From Bacillus smithii (GTDB taxonomy: Bacteria; Bacillota; Bacilli; Bacillales; DSM-4216), in the NCBI RefSeq assembly GCF_001050115.1, contig NZ_CP012024.1, forward strand, positions 2,646,001 through 2,710,000: a stretch of 64,000 bases of DNA, read 5' to 3'. Positions 46,970 to 55,781 of the stretch are shown piece after piece. The translations under genes were made by a program, and so were the position numbers. The notes beneath the pieces were generated by a model. The model saw only the letters and a program-made list of their open reading frames with translations, had not been told where the DNA came from and did no database searches. Position 1 is the stretch's first letter. Each line of letters opens with the position of its first letter.

Positions 46970-47734
46970 TCATACTTCCCACTCGCTAAGAGAATCAACA
47001 GTATAGGTCGGTTTTACTTCATAACGCTCCAAATGCTCTTTTAAAGTAACTCCAGTATGGACGAGGAGCGTATCCAAACCGGCATTAATACCTGCACGAA
47101 TATCTGTATCATAATTGTCTCCCACCATTATGGTCTCTTCTTTGGAAGTTCCTAATGCTTCAAGAGCTTGTTCCATAATGATTGGTGACGGCTTCCCGAT
47201 AAAAATAGGTTCCGTTTGAGTCGACACAGAAATAACGGATGTTAGTGCTCCGTTGCCCGGAAGAAAACCCCTCTCCGTTACAAGGGCAATATCGCTGTTA
47301 GTGGAAATAAACGTTGCCCCGTTGCGGACGCCAAGGCAGGCAAGAGTCAATTTTTCGTAGTTGATCGATCTATCTATTCCGATTACGACGAAATCAGGAT
47401 TCTCGTCTACAAACCGAAATCCTTTTTCCGTCAATGCCTCTCGGAGTCCTTCTTCCCCAATCACATAAACAGAAGCACCTGGTTTTTTCTCATACATAAA
47501 ATTGGCAGTCGCCATCGCTGTCGTATAGACTTGCTCCTTGGTGGCCGGAATATCAAAATCCCTCAATTTTGCTGCCACCTGTTCCGGTGTTCTAGATGAA
47601 TTATTGGTTACAAACAAATAAGGAATATTTTTTTTCTTCAATCGATGAACGAATTCACCGGCGGCTTCGATTTTTTCCGTTCCTTTATACACCGTTCCAT
47701 CCAAGTCTATTAAATAACCCTTATATGCTTTCAT
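46970..47734 (-). CDS. yutF: HAD phosphatase of the NagD/AraL type YutF
   Basis: A 254-residue haloacid dehalogenase superfamily phosphatase: motif I DLDGTVYKG with nucleophile Asp, motif II FVTNNSSRTPEQ, the class IIA cap, motif III lysine in IGKPSPIIMEQA and motif IV MVGDNYDTDIRAG. Likely removes phosphate from sugar phosphates or p-nitrophenyl phosphate in the cytosol. ATG has GGAAGGAG 5 bases upstream; a frame eleven codons longer lacks support. Confidence 0.93.
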   Translation of the reverse strand: MKAYKGYLIDLDGTVYKGTEKIEAAGEFVHRLKKKNIPYLFVTNNSSRTPEQVAAKLRDFDIPATKEQVYTTAMATANFMYEKKPGASVYVIGEEGLREALTEKGFRFVDENPDFVVIGIDRSINYEKLTLACLGVRNGATFISTNSDIALVTERGFLPGNGALTSVISVSTQTEPIFIGKPSPIIMEQALEALGTSKEETIMVGDNYDTDIRAGINAGLDTLLVHTGVTLKEHLERYEVKPTYTVDSLSEWEV

Positions 47735-47797
47735 ATGAACTCCTTCCAAATCGTCAGTCATATTCATAAAAAAACGCTCCCATAAAGAAAGAGCTGA

Positions 47798-48238
47798 TCA
47801 TAGATTTTTAAAAGCAGAAACCGGACCTAATTCATTGTTCAGATACGAACGAACTTTGATTGGAAATTGTTTTAATAATTCAAGATTTTTTTTGAATACT
47901 TGGTCCACTTTCTGATGATCAATGGTGGTATATTCCTGAACAAGCATTTTTCGGAGGCTGATGATCTCTTTTAAAGAGGCAGCCAATTCTTCTGTTATCA
48001 CTTTTTCATCCAATAATATATCCACAATATCGTCATAACTTCCCGGATCTCTCATAATAAATCCATCGATAATATCATTTCCGGTATCAATGACCGCTTC
48101 AATGATCGAATGCGCCACACGCTCTAAAGCGGCCTTTTCTATACCTGTCTTCCAGTCAGTCTGTGTTTCCAATAAGCTTAAACGAACTTCCAAATACGTC
48201 AGCCTGTCTTCGACTTTGTTTCGATCTACAAAGTACAC
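47798..48238 (-). CDS. yutE: YutE, HEPN (DUF86/HepT-like) protein
   Basis: A 146-residue four-helix protein of the HEPN superfamily. It has ERVAHSIIEAVIDTGNDII and the last helix with LRKMLVQEYTTID. In HepT toxins of MNT-HEPN pairs the RNase motif is R-X4-6-H-X-Y; here the His is replaced by Gln (R...VQEY), and no MNT nucleotidyltransferase gene is next to it. So it probably lacks RNase activity. It lies close to yutF as in B. subtilis. Confidence 0.86.
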   Translation of the reverse strand: MYFVDRNKVEDRLTYLEVRLSLLETQTDWKTGIEKAALERVAHSIIEAVIDTGNDIIDGFIMRDPGSYDDIVDILLDEKVITEELAASLKEIISLRKMLVQEYTTIDHQKVDQVFKKNLELLKQFPIKVRSYLNNELGPVSAFKNL

Positions 48239-48343
48239 GGTACAACACCTGCCCTTATCTCTTCTCAGCCACTTTCATTGTACCATACTTCGCTGTCTCA
48301 TGGTAAAATCAAAATACTGAGTTGAAGGGGAGGAATCTGGTTA

Positions 48344-48607
48344 ATGGAACGCTTTTTTTTATATGACGAAACAGAAAAAACAAACATACGCTATATCAGT
48401 TTTATGGGAGAAAATCAGCGATTTGATCTAGCGATTATTCAAACAGATAAATACTACGGAAAAAAACTGGTGCTGGATTTGCTCGGAAACCGCTTTGCCA
48501 TTATCGGTACGGATGATTTGGAAGAGCCCGGATATTTAGAAGAAGTGTACCGTCTTAGTGAAGCAGATGCTCAAGAACTCCGTGAACTTTTATATGAAAT
48601 GATTTAA
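48344..48607 (+). CDS. DUF3055 family protein
   Basis: An 87-residue acidic protein: MERFFLYDETEKTNIRYISF, DKYYGKKLVLDLLGNRFAIIGTDDLEEPGYLEEV and a final helix DAQELRELLYEM. Matches the SAV0927/DUF3055 family as I remember it; function unknown. ATG has AGGGGAGG upstream. Confidence 0.78.
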   Translation: MERFFLYDETEKTNIRYISFMGENQRFDLAIIQTDKYYGKKLVLDLLGNRFAIIGTDDLEEPGYLEEVYRLSEADAQELRELLYEMI

Positions 48608-48668
48608 GCGAATGATCACCCTGATTTCGTCCATACTAACCGTATAGACCAAATACGGAGGTGCCGCC

Positions 48669-49004
48669 ATGTCTCGTCGAGTTGGAAAAGTGGACAAAGA
48701 AGATCAAGCCTATTCAGATTTTTCTGTTGTCGAAACCATGAAAAATTTCCTAATACCTGAAGAAGTGCCGGAAGGACCTTATGGATCTCCAAGAGGGCAA
48801 GATACCCCTGTTGAAAATAAATCGACCCCTTGGGAAGAAGGCCAACGGCATCACAGTGCGTTCAATTATGAATTTAAATCGCTTCACGAAGGGCTTCCAA
48901 GGCAATATCCCGACGCCCACCTTCCTCATGATGACCCTGATCGCACTGAAGAACCGCCATACACTACAAACCGCAACGCCGACCCTTTAGATCCTGAGGG
49001 ATAA
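48669..49004 (+). CDS. Uncharacterised charged protein, 111 aa
   Basis: A hydrophilic protein rich in Pro, Asp, Glu, Arg and His (EEVPEGPYGSPRGQ; HDDPDRTEEPPYTTNRNADPLDPEG), no membrane segment, probably disordered. ATG has GGAGG 7 bases upstream. Similar small proteins occur in sporeformers, but I do not recognise a named family with certainty. Its stop codon lies inside the first unit of the RNA-like repeat starting at 48998. Confidence 0.7.
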   Translation: MSRRVGKVDKEDQAYSDFSVVETMKNFLIPEEVPEGPYGSPRGQDTPVENKSTPWEEGQRHHSAFNYEFKSLHEGLPRQYPDAHLPHDDPDRTEEPPYTTNRNADPLDPEG

Positions 49005-49220
49005 GGTCCACTAACCATTTAAGGTCACTAGGGGTTAGTGGAACCAATCGGGCTTTTAGGGGCAGTTCCCTGTTCTCGGACTGCTCTTGTCTCTCTTCCC
49101 TTGAAGTGGGGGTTACAGCCCCTTAATGCGGGATAAGGTTCAACTACCTGGTTGAACCAATCGGGCATTCAGAGGCAGTTGAACCCTTCTTGGACTTTTT
49201 TTGAGAAGGAGACTTACTGC
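48998..49220 (+). ncRNA. Candidate structured RNA: two diverged tandem units
   Basis: Two units share GGGATAAGG (48998, 49130), a hairpin, AACCAATCGGGC (49042, 49155) and a tail with AGRGGCAGTT. The hairpins differ in sequence yet pair: CCACTAACC/GGTTAGTGG in unit 1 and GGTTCAAC/GTTGAACC in unit 2. The tails also pair (GCAGT/ACTGC; GGCAGT/ACTGCC), and AAGTGGGG/CCCCTT makes a hairpin between units. This covariation suggests RNA. The strand is assumed. The best-known comparison is CsfG (also near ylbH), a sporulation RNA said to have two copies of a conserved motif; that identity is not established. Confidence 0.55.
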
Positions 49221-49242
49221 CATGCGGGACAAAATAAAACTT

Positions 49243-49263
49243 CCATCCGTGGTACACGGATGG
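49243..49263 (-). terminator. Perfect hairpin beside the RNA element
   Basis: CCATCCGTG and CACGGATGG pair around a 3-base loop. On the minus strand GTTTTATTTTG follows, so it would end the yutD transcript; it could also cap the 3' end of the structured RNA. Confidence 0.5.
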
Positions 49264-49402
49264 ATAGTTAAACTTATCATCCAGGAGGATAAAAGAAAAT
49301 TCCCGCTGAAAAGGGCAGTCTTTTTCACAGGATCACTTTTCCTCTAAAAAAGGCATTTGAAAAGTACAGCCGATTAGCAAAAAAAGGACGGCAGCAACCG
49401 TT

Positions 49403-49678
49403 TTATTTTTTTACTTTTTTCAAGACAAAATAAGCGCATCCAAAATTGCAGTATTCATATAAATATTCTTTCAAAGTGCTAATTTTCGTATCAAAAGTTG
49501 CCTTTTGGCTTTGATCATCAAAGAAGCCTTTCAGCCGCAGCTGGCCATATCCCCAATCACCGACAATATAATCATACTTGCCTAATATCTCACTATAGCG
49601 ATGGCGAAAAGCCGCTTCTTGAAAGCCGTTTTTGTAATCCTCTATTACTTCATAGCAATGATTATTGACGCAAATCAT
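49403..49678 (-). CDS. yutD: YutD family protein (DUF1027)
   Basis: A 91-residue protein with MICVNNHCYEVIEDYKNGFQ, RYSEILGKYDYIVGDWGYGQLRLKGFF and EYCNFGCAYFVLKK at the C-terminus, all typical of the family. Function is unknown; a role in the cell wall/cell division is sometimes suggested. ATG has GAGGTG 6 bases upstream. It is divergent from yutC, as in B. subtilis. Confidence 0.9.
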   Translation of the reverse strand: MICVNNHCYEVIEDYKNGFQEAAFRHRYSEILGKYDYIVGDWGYGQLRLKGFFDDQSQKATFDTKISTLKEYLYEYCNFGCAYFVLKKVKK

Positions 49679-49815
49679 GCTTTTCACCTCATTCTGAAAC
49701 CTTTCCTCACTGCCAAAAAATTTATTTGTTCCATTATAACATAACGAATCCCCCACAAATTACTAAAGGGAATTTAAAAAAAGATGGTTATCCTATGCCC
49801 AGGGGGGATAAAAAG

Positions 49816-50502
49816 ATGAAAAAAAACATCTTTGCAGGATGCTTATTAAGTTTGGCGGTTTTGTCCGGCTGCAATAATGAAGCCGCTGACCGCGATCGTT
49901 CGGGAATTTACGACCGGAACGGAAACACACTCAATGTCAATAACGATCAAGATCTTTTTGATAAAAATCGAAAACCATACAATATCATGACAGATGACCG
50001 TGATGAGGCATTTGGCTATGTACGTCATCAAAAAAGCCCGATTCAAGGAAAAACCATTTCTTATCGAGACATGTACACTATGGACAGAGAGCAGGTGGCT
50101 GATACGATCAGCCGACTGAGCGTCGGACTTCCGGACGTAAAAGACTGCGCCACGCTTGTAACAGATGAGGAAGTGCTCGTAGCCTATGACCGTCGGCAAA
50201 ACGCCCATACTTCCCGTTCTGAGACGGCAGATCAAGTGAAAAGAACGGCCATGAGCGTAGTCCCTCGCTGGTACCATGTTTATGTCACGGACGATCCAAA
50301 TTTGAGAAGAGACGTTGAAAACCTTGCCTCCATGGATGCCAATACGAGAAATTCTGAAACAAACATCAATCGGACCATCAACCTCATGTTGGATCGTTCA
50401 CCGCAAGGACGCTCCATAGTGGACGGCGAAAATCCGAATGGCGAACGCATTCACGACCCGCTCGAAGATGATAATCATGCACAAAAAAGAAAACATCAAT
50501 GA
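49816..50502 (+). CDS. yutC: YhcN/YlaJ-type sporulation lipoprotein (YutC)
   Basis: A 228-residue lipoprotein: signal MKKNIFAGCLLSLAVLSGC with lipobox LSGC, then a hydrophilic spacer and the YhcN/YlaJ domain (VADTISRLSVGLPDVKDCATLVTDEEVLVAYD; MSVVPRWYHVYVTDDPNL). It will be attached to the outer leaflet of a membrane, in the spore if expressed from sporulation promoters. ATG has AGGGGGG 8 bases upstream. The C-terminal part is Asp/Arg-rich. Confidence 0.88.
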   Translation: MKKNIFAGCLLSLAVLSGCNNEAADRDRSGIYDRNGNTLNVNNDQDLFDKNRKPYNIMTDDRDEAFGYVRHQKSPIQGKTISYRDMYTMDREQVADTISRLSVGLPDVKDCATLVTDEEVLVAYDRRQNAHTSRSETADQVKRTAMSVVPRWYHVYVTDDPNLRRDVENLASMDANTRNSETNINRTINLMLDRSPQGRSIVDGENPNGERIHDPLEDDNHAQKRKHQ

Positions 50503-50727
50503 TCATGAAAATCCGGTTTTGCGAATCCATTCTCCTGGCAACAGGACATTCGCACGGATCCTGTCTAGCGGGAATCATCTGAATCTCCAAAAAATGGCAG
50601 AATCAGTTGAAAGCGGATGAAAGGAAAAACTTCCATACAGCTATTTTTGTTTTTCTCACTCGCTCTGGTTTGGACGGCTATATGCCCCCTGACACCTTAT
50701 TTCAACATGTTTTATTTAGCGGAAAAA

Positions 50728-50756
50728 GTGAGTTCAGCAAACTACGCTGAACTCAC
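50728..50756 (-). terminator. Terminator of lipA
   Basis: GTGAGTTCAGC pairs with GCTGAACTCAC around a 7-base loop; T5 follows on the minus strand. Confidence 0.85.
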
Positions 50757-50784
50757 ATTTTCTATTTCGTCATCAATTCAAACT

Positions 50785-51702
50785 TTAGGCGTTTTGCGCT
50801 TCAATCCGATCCATAATTTCTTTTGCTTTAGAAGCTAAGTTGACTTGTTCATCCGCATGATAGGAAGAGCGAACAAGCGGTCCCGCTTCACAGTGGCTGA
50901 AACCTTTGCTTAAAGCAATTTCTTTTAATTCCGCAAATTCATCCGGATGATAGTACTTTTTAACAGGCAAATGCTTTTTCGTCGGCTGCAAGTATTGGCC
51001 GATCGTCATAATATCCACATGATTGGCCCTGAGATCATCCATCGTTTCGATAATTTCTTCTTTTGTTTCTCCAAGTCCGATCATAATGCTCGACTTTGTC
51101 GGAATATCAGGCTGCATTTCTTTGGCACGGCGCAAAAACTCCAATGACCGTTCATAAGTGGCCCGCGCCCGCACTCTTGGTGTCAGTCGTTTCACCGTTT
51201 CCACATTATGATTTAAAATATCTGGACGGGAATCCATTAAAATTTTCAAATTTTCTTCCACTCCGCCCAAATCAGAAGGCAGAACTTCTACAGTTGTAAA
51301 CGGATTTTTTCTGCGAATGGCGCGTACTGTTTCCGCCATTACGGCAGCTCCTCCATCTTTTAAATCATCTCTTGCCACCATCGTCACAACGACATGTTTT
51401 AAGTTCATTTGTTGAACGGAATCAGCTACCCGTTCCGGTTCTTGCCAGTCAAGTTCCGACGGCAAACCAGTCTTGACTGCACAGAACCGGCAAGCCCGCG
51501 TACATACTTCCCCTAAAATCATGAATGTTGCCGTTCTTCTCACTCCCCAACATTCATGGATATTGGGACAGCGCGCTTCTTCACAGACGGTATGGAGGCT
51601 TTTCTCTCTCATCATTTTCTTTAAGCCTTTGTAATTTTCGTTTGTATTTAGTTTTATTTTTAACCAATCGGGTTTTCTTAAATATTCCTCCGTTTTGCTC
51701 AT
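50785..51702 (-). CDS. lipA: Lipoyl synthase
   Basis: A 305-residue radical SAM enzyme. Auxiliary cluster cysteines lie in [12 protein letters not shown], the SAM cluster in [10 protein letters not shown], and the third ligand Ser in [10 protein letters not shown]. It inserts two sulfurs into octanoyl groups on lipoyl domains of 2-oxoacid dehydrogenases and GcvH, and consumes its auxiliary 4Fe-4S cluster, so it needs carriers such as Nfu. ATG at 51702 has GGAG 9 bases upstream; longer frames are not supported. Confidence 0.95.
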   Translation of the reverse strand: MSKTEEYLRKPDWLKIKLNTNENYKGLKKMMREKSLHTVCEEARCPNIHECWGVRRTATFMILGEVCTRACRFCAVKTGLPSELDWQEPERVADSVQQMNLKHVVVTMVARDDLKDGGAAVMAETVRAIRRKNPFTTVEVLPSDLGGVEENLKILMDSRPDILNHNVETVKRLTPRVRARATYERSLEFLRRAKEMQPDIPTKSSIMIGLGETKEEIIETMDDLRANHVDIMTIGQYLQPTKKHLPVKKYYHPDEFAELKEIALSKGFSHCEAGPLVRSSYHADEQVNLASKAKEIMDRIEAQNA

Positions 51703-51912
51703 TTTTAACATCTCCATTTCTTTAGTAGCTTCCAAAGAGCCGAAAACAATGGCAATGTAATAAACTTCTCTCTTTGTTGCCACTTTACCATAGTTTCCAG
51801 TGGAAACACAAGCATTCAGAATTCATGATTGCCAATATTTTAACTCATAAAGAATCCTTTTTCTTCAAATAGTATAGTTATCGATTATTTTATTTGAAAG
51901 GGAGGCTTTCAT

Positions 51913-52914
51913 TTGAAAAAAATGGTTTTCCTGCTATTATTGCTGATCCTCTTCCCTTCTTATTCCTTGGCGGCAGAGAATCAGACAATGAAGGAAAAGC
52001 AGATTTTCAAACAACGGATAGAGTTATATAAAAAAATGCAAGCTGCAACGAACATTCCTTGGTATTACTATGCAGGGCTGGACCAATATGAACGAAACTT
52101 ACGCCTCTTCCGAAAAGACTTGCCTAAGCCTAAAGGAGCTATTTCGATTTGGATCCCCCCCGAAAAATGGTCTGGTTTGGTAAACCCGAATCGCGAAGAC
52201 ACCAATCCGAAAACGATTGCCTTTTTTAACGGCTATGGGGTGGATGGAAATGGTGATGGAAAGGCGGACAGAAACAACGATGAAGATTTGTTGGCAGCCA
52301 TCGGCCAGCATTTTCTGAAGTACGGAACCGATGAAGATAATATCCGCATCGCATTATGGGCTTATTATAAAAGAGATAAAGCGGTAAGCATCATTATGGA
52401 ACAGGCTAAAATCTACAAAGTTTTCAATCGTCTTGATCTTTATGACAGAGCGTTCCCGATTCCATTAAATTACAATTATTCATATAAAAGTACTTGGGGA
52501 GACAGAAGAGGATGGGGCGGCCGCCGTATACATGAAGGAACCGATATTTTCGCTGATTATGGTGTTCCTGTCCGTTCTACATGCTACGGCATTGTCGAGA
52601 TGAAAGGATGGAATCGATACGGCGGATGGAGAATCGGCATTCGCGATGTCAATAATACGTACCATTATTTTGCCCATTTAAGCGGTTTTTCCAAAAATCT
52701 AAAAGTTGGGAAAGTCGTAAAACCCGGCACGGTCATTGGCGGAGTCGGCAGCACTGGATACGGTCCGCCGGGAACGGCAGGAAAATTCCCACCTCATCTT
52801 CATTACGGTATGTATAAAGATACGGGCACGACCGATTATTCTTTCGATCCGTATCCTCACTTAAAACAATGGGAACGAATGGAACGATTAGAACGTAAAA
52901 AGAATAACTCTTAA
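51913..52914 (+). CDS. yunA: M23 (LytM) metallopeptidase YunA
   Basis: A 333-residue secreted protein: signal peptide (KMVFLLLLLILFPSYSLAAE), a helical domain (about residues 30-190), and the C-terminal M23 fold with metal ligands in HEGTDIFADYGVPV and HLHYG, and YHYFAHLSGF. It should cut peptidoglycan cross-links at the cell surface. TTG start has GGGAGG 7 bases upstream. A terminator follows. Synteny with lipA and yunB supports the name. Confidence 0.9.
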   Translation: MKKMVFLLLLLILFPSYSLAAENQTMKEKQIFKQRIELYKKMQAATNIPWYYYAGLDQYERNLRLFRKDLPKPKGAISIWIPPEKWSGLVNPNREDTNPKTIAFFNGYGVDGNGDGKADRNNDEDLLAAIGQHFLKYGTDEDNIRIALWAYYKRDKAVSIIMEQAKIYKVFNRLDLYDRAFPIPLNYNYSYKSTWGDRRGWGGRRIHEGTDIFADYGVPVRSTCYGIVEMKGWNRYGGWRIGIRDVNNTYHYFAHLSGFSKNLKVGKVVKPGTVIGGVGSTGYGPPGTAGKFPPHLHYGMYKDTGTTDYSFDPYPHLKQWERMERLERKKNNS

Positions 52915-52986
52915 CCGTTGCCCCTTCTTCAAAAATCCCGTTCAAAAAAGCTTCCTTAAAATATGCGCACCATAAAAAGATATCAT

Positions 52987-53021
52987 GGCGTTCCCGATTC
53001 CTTAGCCCGAATGGGAACGCC
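52987..53021 (+). terminator. Terminator of yunA
   Basis: GGCGTTCCC pairs with GGGAACGCC; CTTTTTATTT follows on the plus strand. Confidence 0.8.
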
Positions 53022-53028
53022 TGGCTTT

Positions 53029-53781
53029 TTATTTCGCCGGAATTTCAACAGAAGAATGGCCATTTCCGCCAAAAAATTGAGGCACGTCTCCTTGAATAAT
53101 TCCCATTGCCACCGGAATATCCTGTTCCACTTTGGTTGTTTTGGTCGAAAAAGGAATAATGATTTGCACATTAACTTGAACATGGATGGCCACTTCTACA
53201 TAAGCATTGTTTATGCCATAAGGTCTTACCGTCGATTTTACATCAGAACGAACATCGCCGACCGCATGAAAACGGACAGGGACATTCGGGCCCAAATTGC
53301 CGAGAATGGCGTTATTCGTTGCCTGGCCTAACGGAACGGAAAATACGATCCCTTCCAGTTTTTTTGATTGCTGAGGATCTAATTTGACATCCGCATAGTC
53401 CAACGGTTCGAGTTTCCCTTTTTCCGCTTCCCGCAAATTGTTTTGAACTTGATTCGTTACCTCTCCCAAAATCCGATTAATAATTTCCGTATTCAGTCTA
53501 GTCGTAGAAGACTTGCTTTGATCGCGATTCGGAACGGTTTCGATAATGTCGTTAATATCCATGACGTTGGTCACTTTTTGGTTAATAGCATTATTAATGA
53601 CCATGGAAGCAATTTTTTTCGTTTCTGATTCCGCATAGCTCATTAAAGTAGGCTTAATCCCTGCATTAATCAGCCATAAGCTTAATGCAGTAAAGCAGGC
53701 AAAAAGAATGAACGTGATGACAAAAACATACCGTAAAGGCAAAGGTCCTCTCCGGGGTTTGTACTTTCGCAATGCAGGCAA
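53029..53781 (-). CDS. yunB: Sporulation protein YunB
   Basis: A 250-residue protein with one N-terminal membrane helix (LRYVFVITFILFACFTALSLW) and an extracytoplasmic domain in two halves resembling SpoIIR/YunB (VINNAINQKVTNVMDINDII; INRILGEVTNQVQNNL; VSIQVQ-type strands). It is required for normal sporulation in B. subtilis under the mother-cell sigma factor. TTG start has AGGGGGG 6 bases upstream. Confidence 0.88.
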   Translation of the reverse strand: MPALRKYKPRRGPLPLRYVFVITFILFACFTALSLWLINAGIKPTLMSYAESETKKIASMVINNAINQKVTNVMDINDIIETVPNRDQSKSSTTRLNTEIINRILGEVTNQVQNNLREAEKGKLEPLDYADVKLDPQQSKKLEGIVFSVPLGQATNNAILGNLGPNVPVRFHAVGDVRSDVKSTVRPYGINNAYVEVAIHVQVNVQIIIPFSTKTTKVEQDIPVAMGIIQGDVPQFFGGNGHSSVEIPAK

Positions 53782-53849
53782 AAAAATCCCCCCTTACAAG
53801 CTATATGTATGCTCGTAAAGAGGGAATTCATTAATCATTTTTATTTTGC

Positions 53850-54062
53850 ACCTTCACATGTAAATGCGCTTTCTTGCCCCGAATGCATTTAAGAGCCAAA
53901 CGTCGTGAAGCCCATTCTTGCTCACTTTCACACGGCTAAAACACTGAATATCCTTAATGAATCGCTTTCCTATTTGAAATCGGTCTATTGGGCATAAGAG
54001 GGGAGAGCCAATCAAATGGGGAAATGCCAGCCACCGCACTGTCCGTCTATCAATTCCAAATA
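53850..54062 (-). pseudogene. Decayed MFS transporter fragment
   Basis: On the minus strand SAVAGIS, after one frame change HLIGSPLLCPI DRFQIG, aligns with SAVTGIANLIGSPILGRIGDKIG of the intact MFS protein (reverse strand, about 2030-2100). The next stretch, SKNGLHDVWLLNAFG, also resembles the following helix region. Several frameshifts and no start remain. It occupies the place where yunC is found in B. subtilis. Confidence 0.55.
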
Positions 54063-54080
54063 TCTTCGATAATGTTGTAC

Positions 54081-55451
54081 TTACCCAAATACGCGCACTA
54101 ATTTCCATTCCATCAGATCACGCAAAAATTCCGGCATATAATATTGCTTTTCTTGAGCACGAACTAATTCCGGGAAAAAAGCGCCGTATGTAAACAGATC
54201 CGGTACGGCTAGACGATATTGTTTGTCCAAGTTCAGCTCTTGTCCATTTATTTTAACGGAACCGTTGTCTCTGTCGATATCGATCCGATCATATACAAAT
54301 TCACCCCATATTTTCCCCCTGAATCCAAATCCTTTTACCTGCATATGAGGCCATTTTTCATCCAAAGTTTGATCGATGATCTTTTTCAGTACTCCTCCGT
54401 TGAGGGTAATGGCACAAGGATTAATCGGATGAGGCAATAGTTGATGAAGATCAAACTTTGTAATCGTTCCTTTTCGAAGCGGGCGAAGAAGAAGACCGGC
54501 ATTTATAATGGCGCAATCAGCATCGCACCATTCTCTTAAGCCTTCGCACAGCCATTCCGCTAACGGTGATGCTTTAAACCAATTAATCGAGAGCTCGCGA
54601 TCTAATTTTACGACAGGCTGGCTTAACAAACGCTTTCCCTCGCTTTGATAACGGGCCGTTTCTTCTTCCTCGCCAATAGCAGGCTTCAATTCATGGACAT
54701 CATAAAGCAGCGCTTTTTTCTCTATCCCTTTCTTCGATGCAGGTTCGATCTCCACTACAATATGTCCGACGTAATTCCCGAATTTTCCGGCCGCTGCTAA
54801 TAGTGTATCGTTGACCCATTTCCCTTGATGGTAAATATGATGGGTATGAGCTCCCATCACTATATCTACCTCTTCCATTTCCTGTGCAATTTTATCATCT
54901 TCATGCATGCCTAAATGGGAAAGAACGACTACTAAATCTGTTTCTTGCGCCAAATATTCCACCTGCGCTTTTAATTCATCAAGAGGCAGCGTTATTTTCC
55001 ATCCGAGAAGATGATAAGATTCAGGTAAATAGGCAGTGACGCCCGTAACGCCTACTTTCCAGCCGTTTTTCAGCTTATAAATATGATAAGGACGACACCA
55101 AGTGGGTCTCTTTCCATTTTCATCATATAAATTGGCGCAAATGACGGGGAATGCGGCCTCCTCATATAAATGATTCAATCCTTCTTTAGGCAACGTCATC
55201 CCTTCATTATTCCCGATCGTTGCCCCATCATATCCCGCTTTATTTAACAGCTTGACATTGCCTTTTCCTAGAGTAGCCTCTGTATAAGGATGGGAACGAT
55301 CAATATGGTCCCCGATATCAAAAATCAGCACGCTTTCCCCCGCTTCTTCATGCCATTTTTTTCTTTCCTGCAGAAAACGGCGGATTCGCGGCCAATTTTC
55401 AAAATGGCTGTGAAAATCATTTGTGTGGTAAATATGAATCGTTTCGCTCAC
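54081..55451 (-). CDS. yunD: 5'-nucleotidase-type metallophosphoesterase YunD
   Basis: A 456-residue protein with an N-terminal calcineurin-like metal centre: HTNDFHSHFENW, DIGDHIDRS, TIGNNEGMTLP, LSHLGMHEDDK and VMGAHTHHIYHQ. The C-terminal 5'-nucleotidase domain has DCAIINAGLLLRPL. No signal peptide, so it is cytosolic, unlike typical secreted 5'-nucleotidases. It hydrolyses nucleotide phosphates; the substrate is not proven. Confidence 0.9.
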   Translation of the reverse strand: MSETIHIYHTNDFHSHFENWPRIRRFLQERKKWHEEAGESVLIFDIGDHIDRSHPYTEATLGKGNVKLLNKAGYDGATIGNNEGMTLPKEGLNHLYEEAAFPVICANLYDENGKRPTWCRPYHIYKLKNGWKVGVTGVTAYLPESYHLLGWKITLPLDELKAQVEYLAQETDLVVVLSHLGMHEDDKIAQEMEEVDIVMGAHTHHIYHQGKWVNDTLLAAAGKFGNYVGHIVVEIEPASKKGIEKKALLYDVHELKPAIGEEEETARYQSEGKRLLSQPVVKLDRELSINWFKASPLAEWLCEGLREWCDADCAIINAGLLLRPLRKGTITKFDLHQLLPHPINPCAITLNGGVLKKIIDQTLDEKWPHMQVKGFGFRGKIWGEFVYDRIDIDRDNGSVKINGQELNLDKQYRLAVPDLFTYGAFFPELVRAQEKQYYMPEFLRDLMEWKLVRVFG

Positions 55452-55781
55452 CGTCTTACCTGATGACTAAAAACTGAAAATGCCAACCGCAAGGATACGA
55501 AACATAACATCGCCGACCTTTTCGGCATATTCACCGGCCGTCAGGCGGCATGTGAGTCCAGAAACAGGAAAACTTTGTTTCCTTTCCGTTCATGATGCGA
55601 TCATGACATTATACATTGGCAGCCACCAGGTTTCCACCTCCTTTCCTGAAACGGTCGCCTGTCGGATATGTGGAAGGAGTAAGAAAACTCTATCATTATT
55701 CACTTTTTCTTAAAGTGATTTTTTTCAATACTTCCATCTTACACATTTCTGACAGCTTGGTCCAAAAATCTAATTCTGGTG
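55452..55781. other. Intergenic stretch between yunD and yunF
   Basis: About 330 bp. Short minus-strand frames such as LTAGEYAEKVGDVMFRILAV look like a worn gene piece, but no family is recognised and there is no start. An AAAGGAGGTGG lies at 55634-55644 without a usable frame. Confidence 0.3.

Noticed and set aside
50617-50838. 73-codon plus-strand frame after yutC
   Set aside because: Weak ribosome site and it runs through the lipA terminator and into the lipA 3' end.
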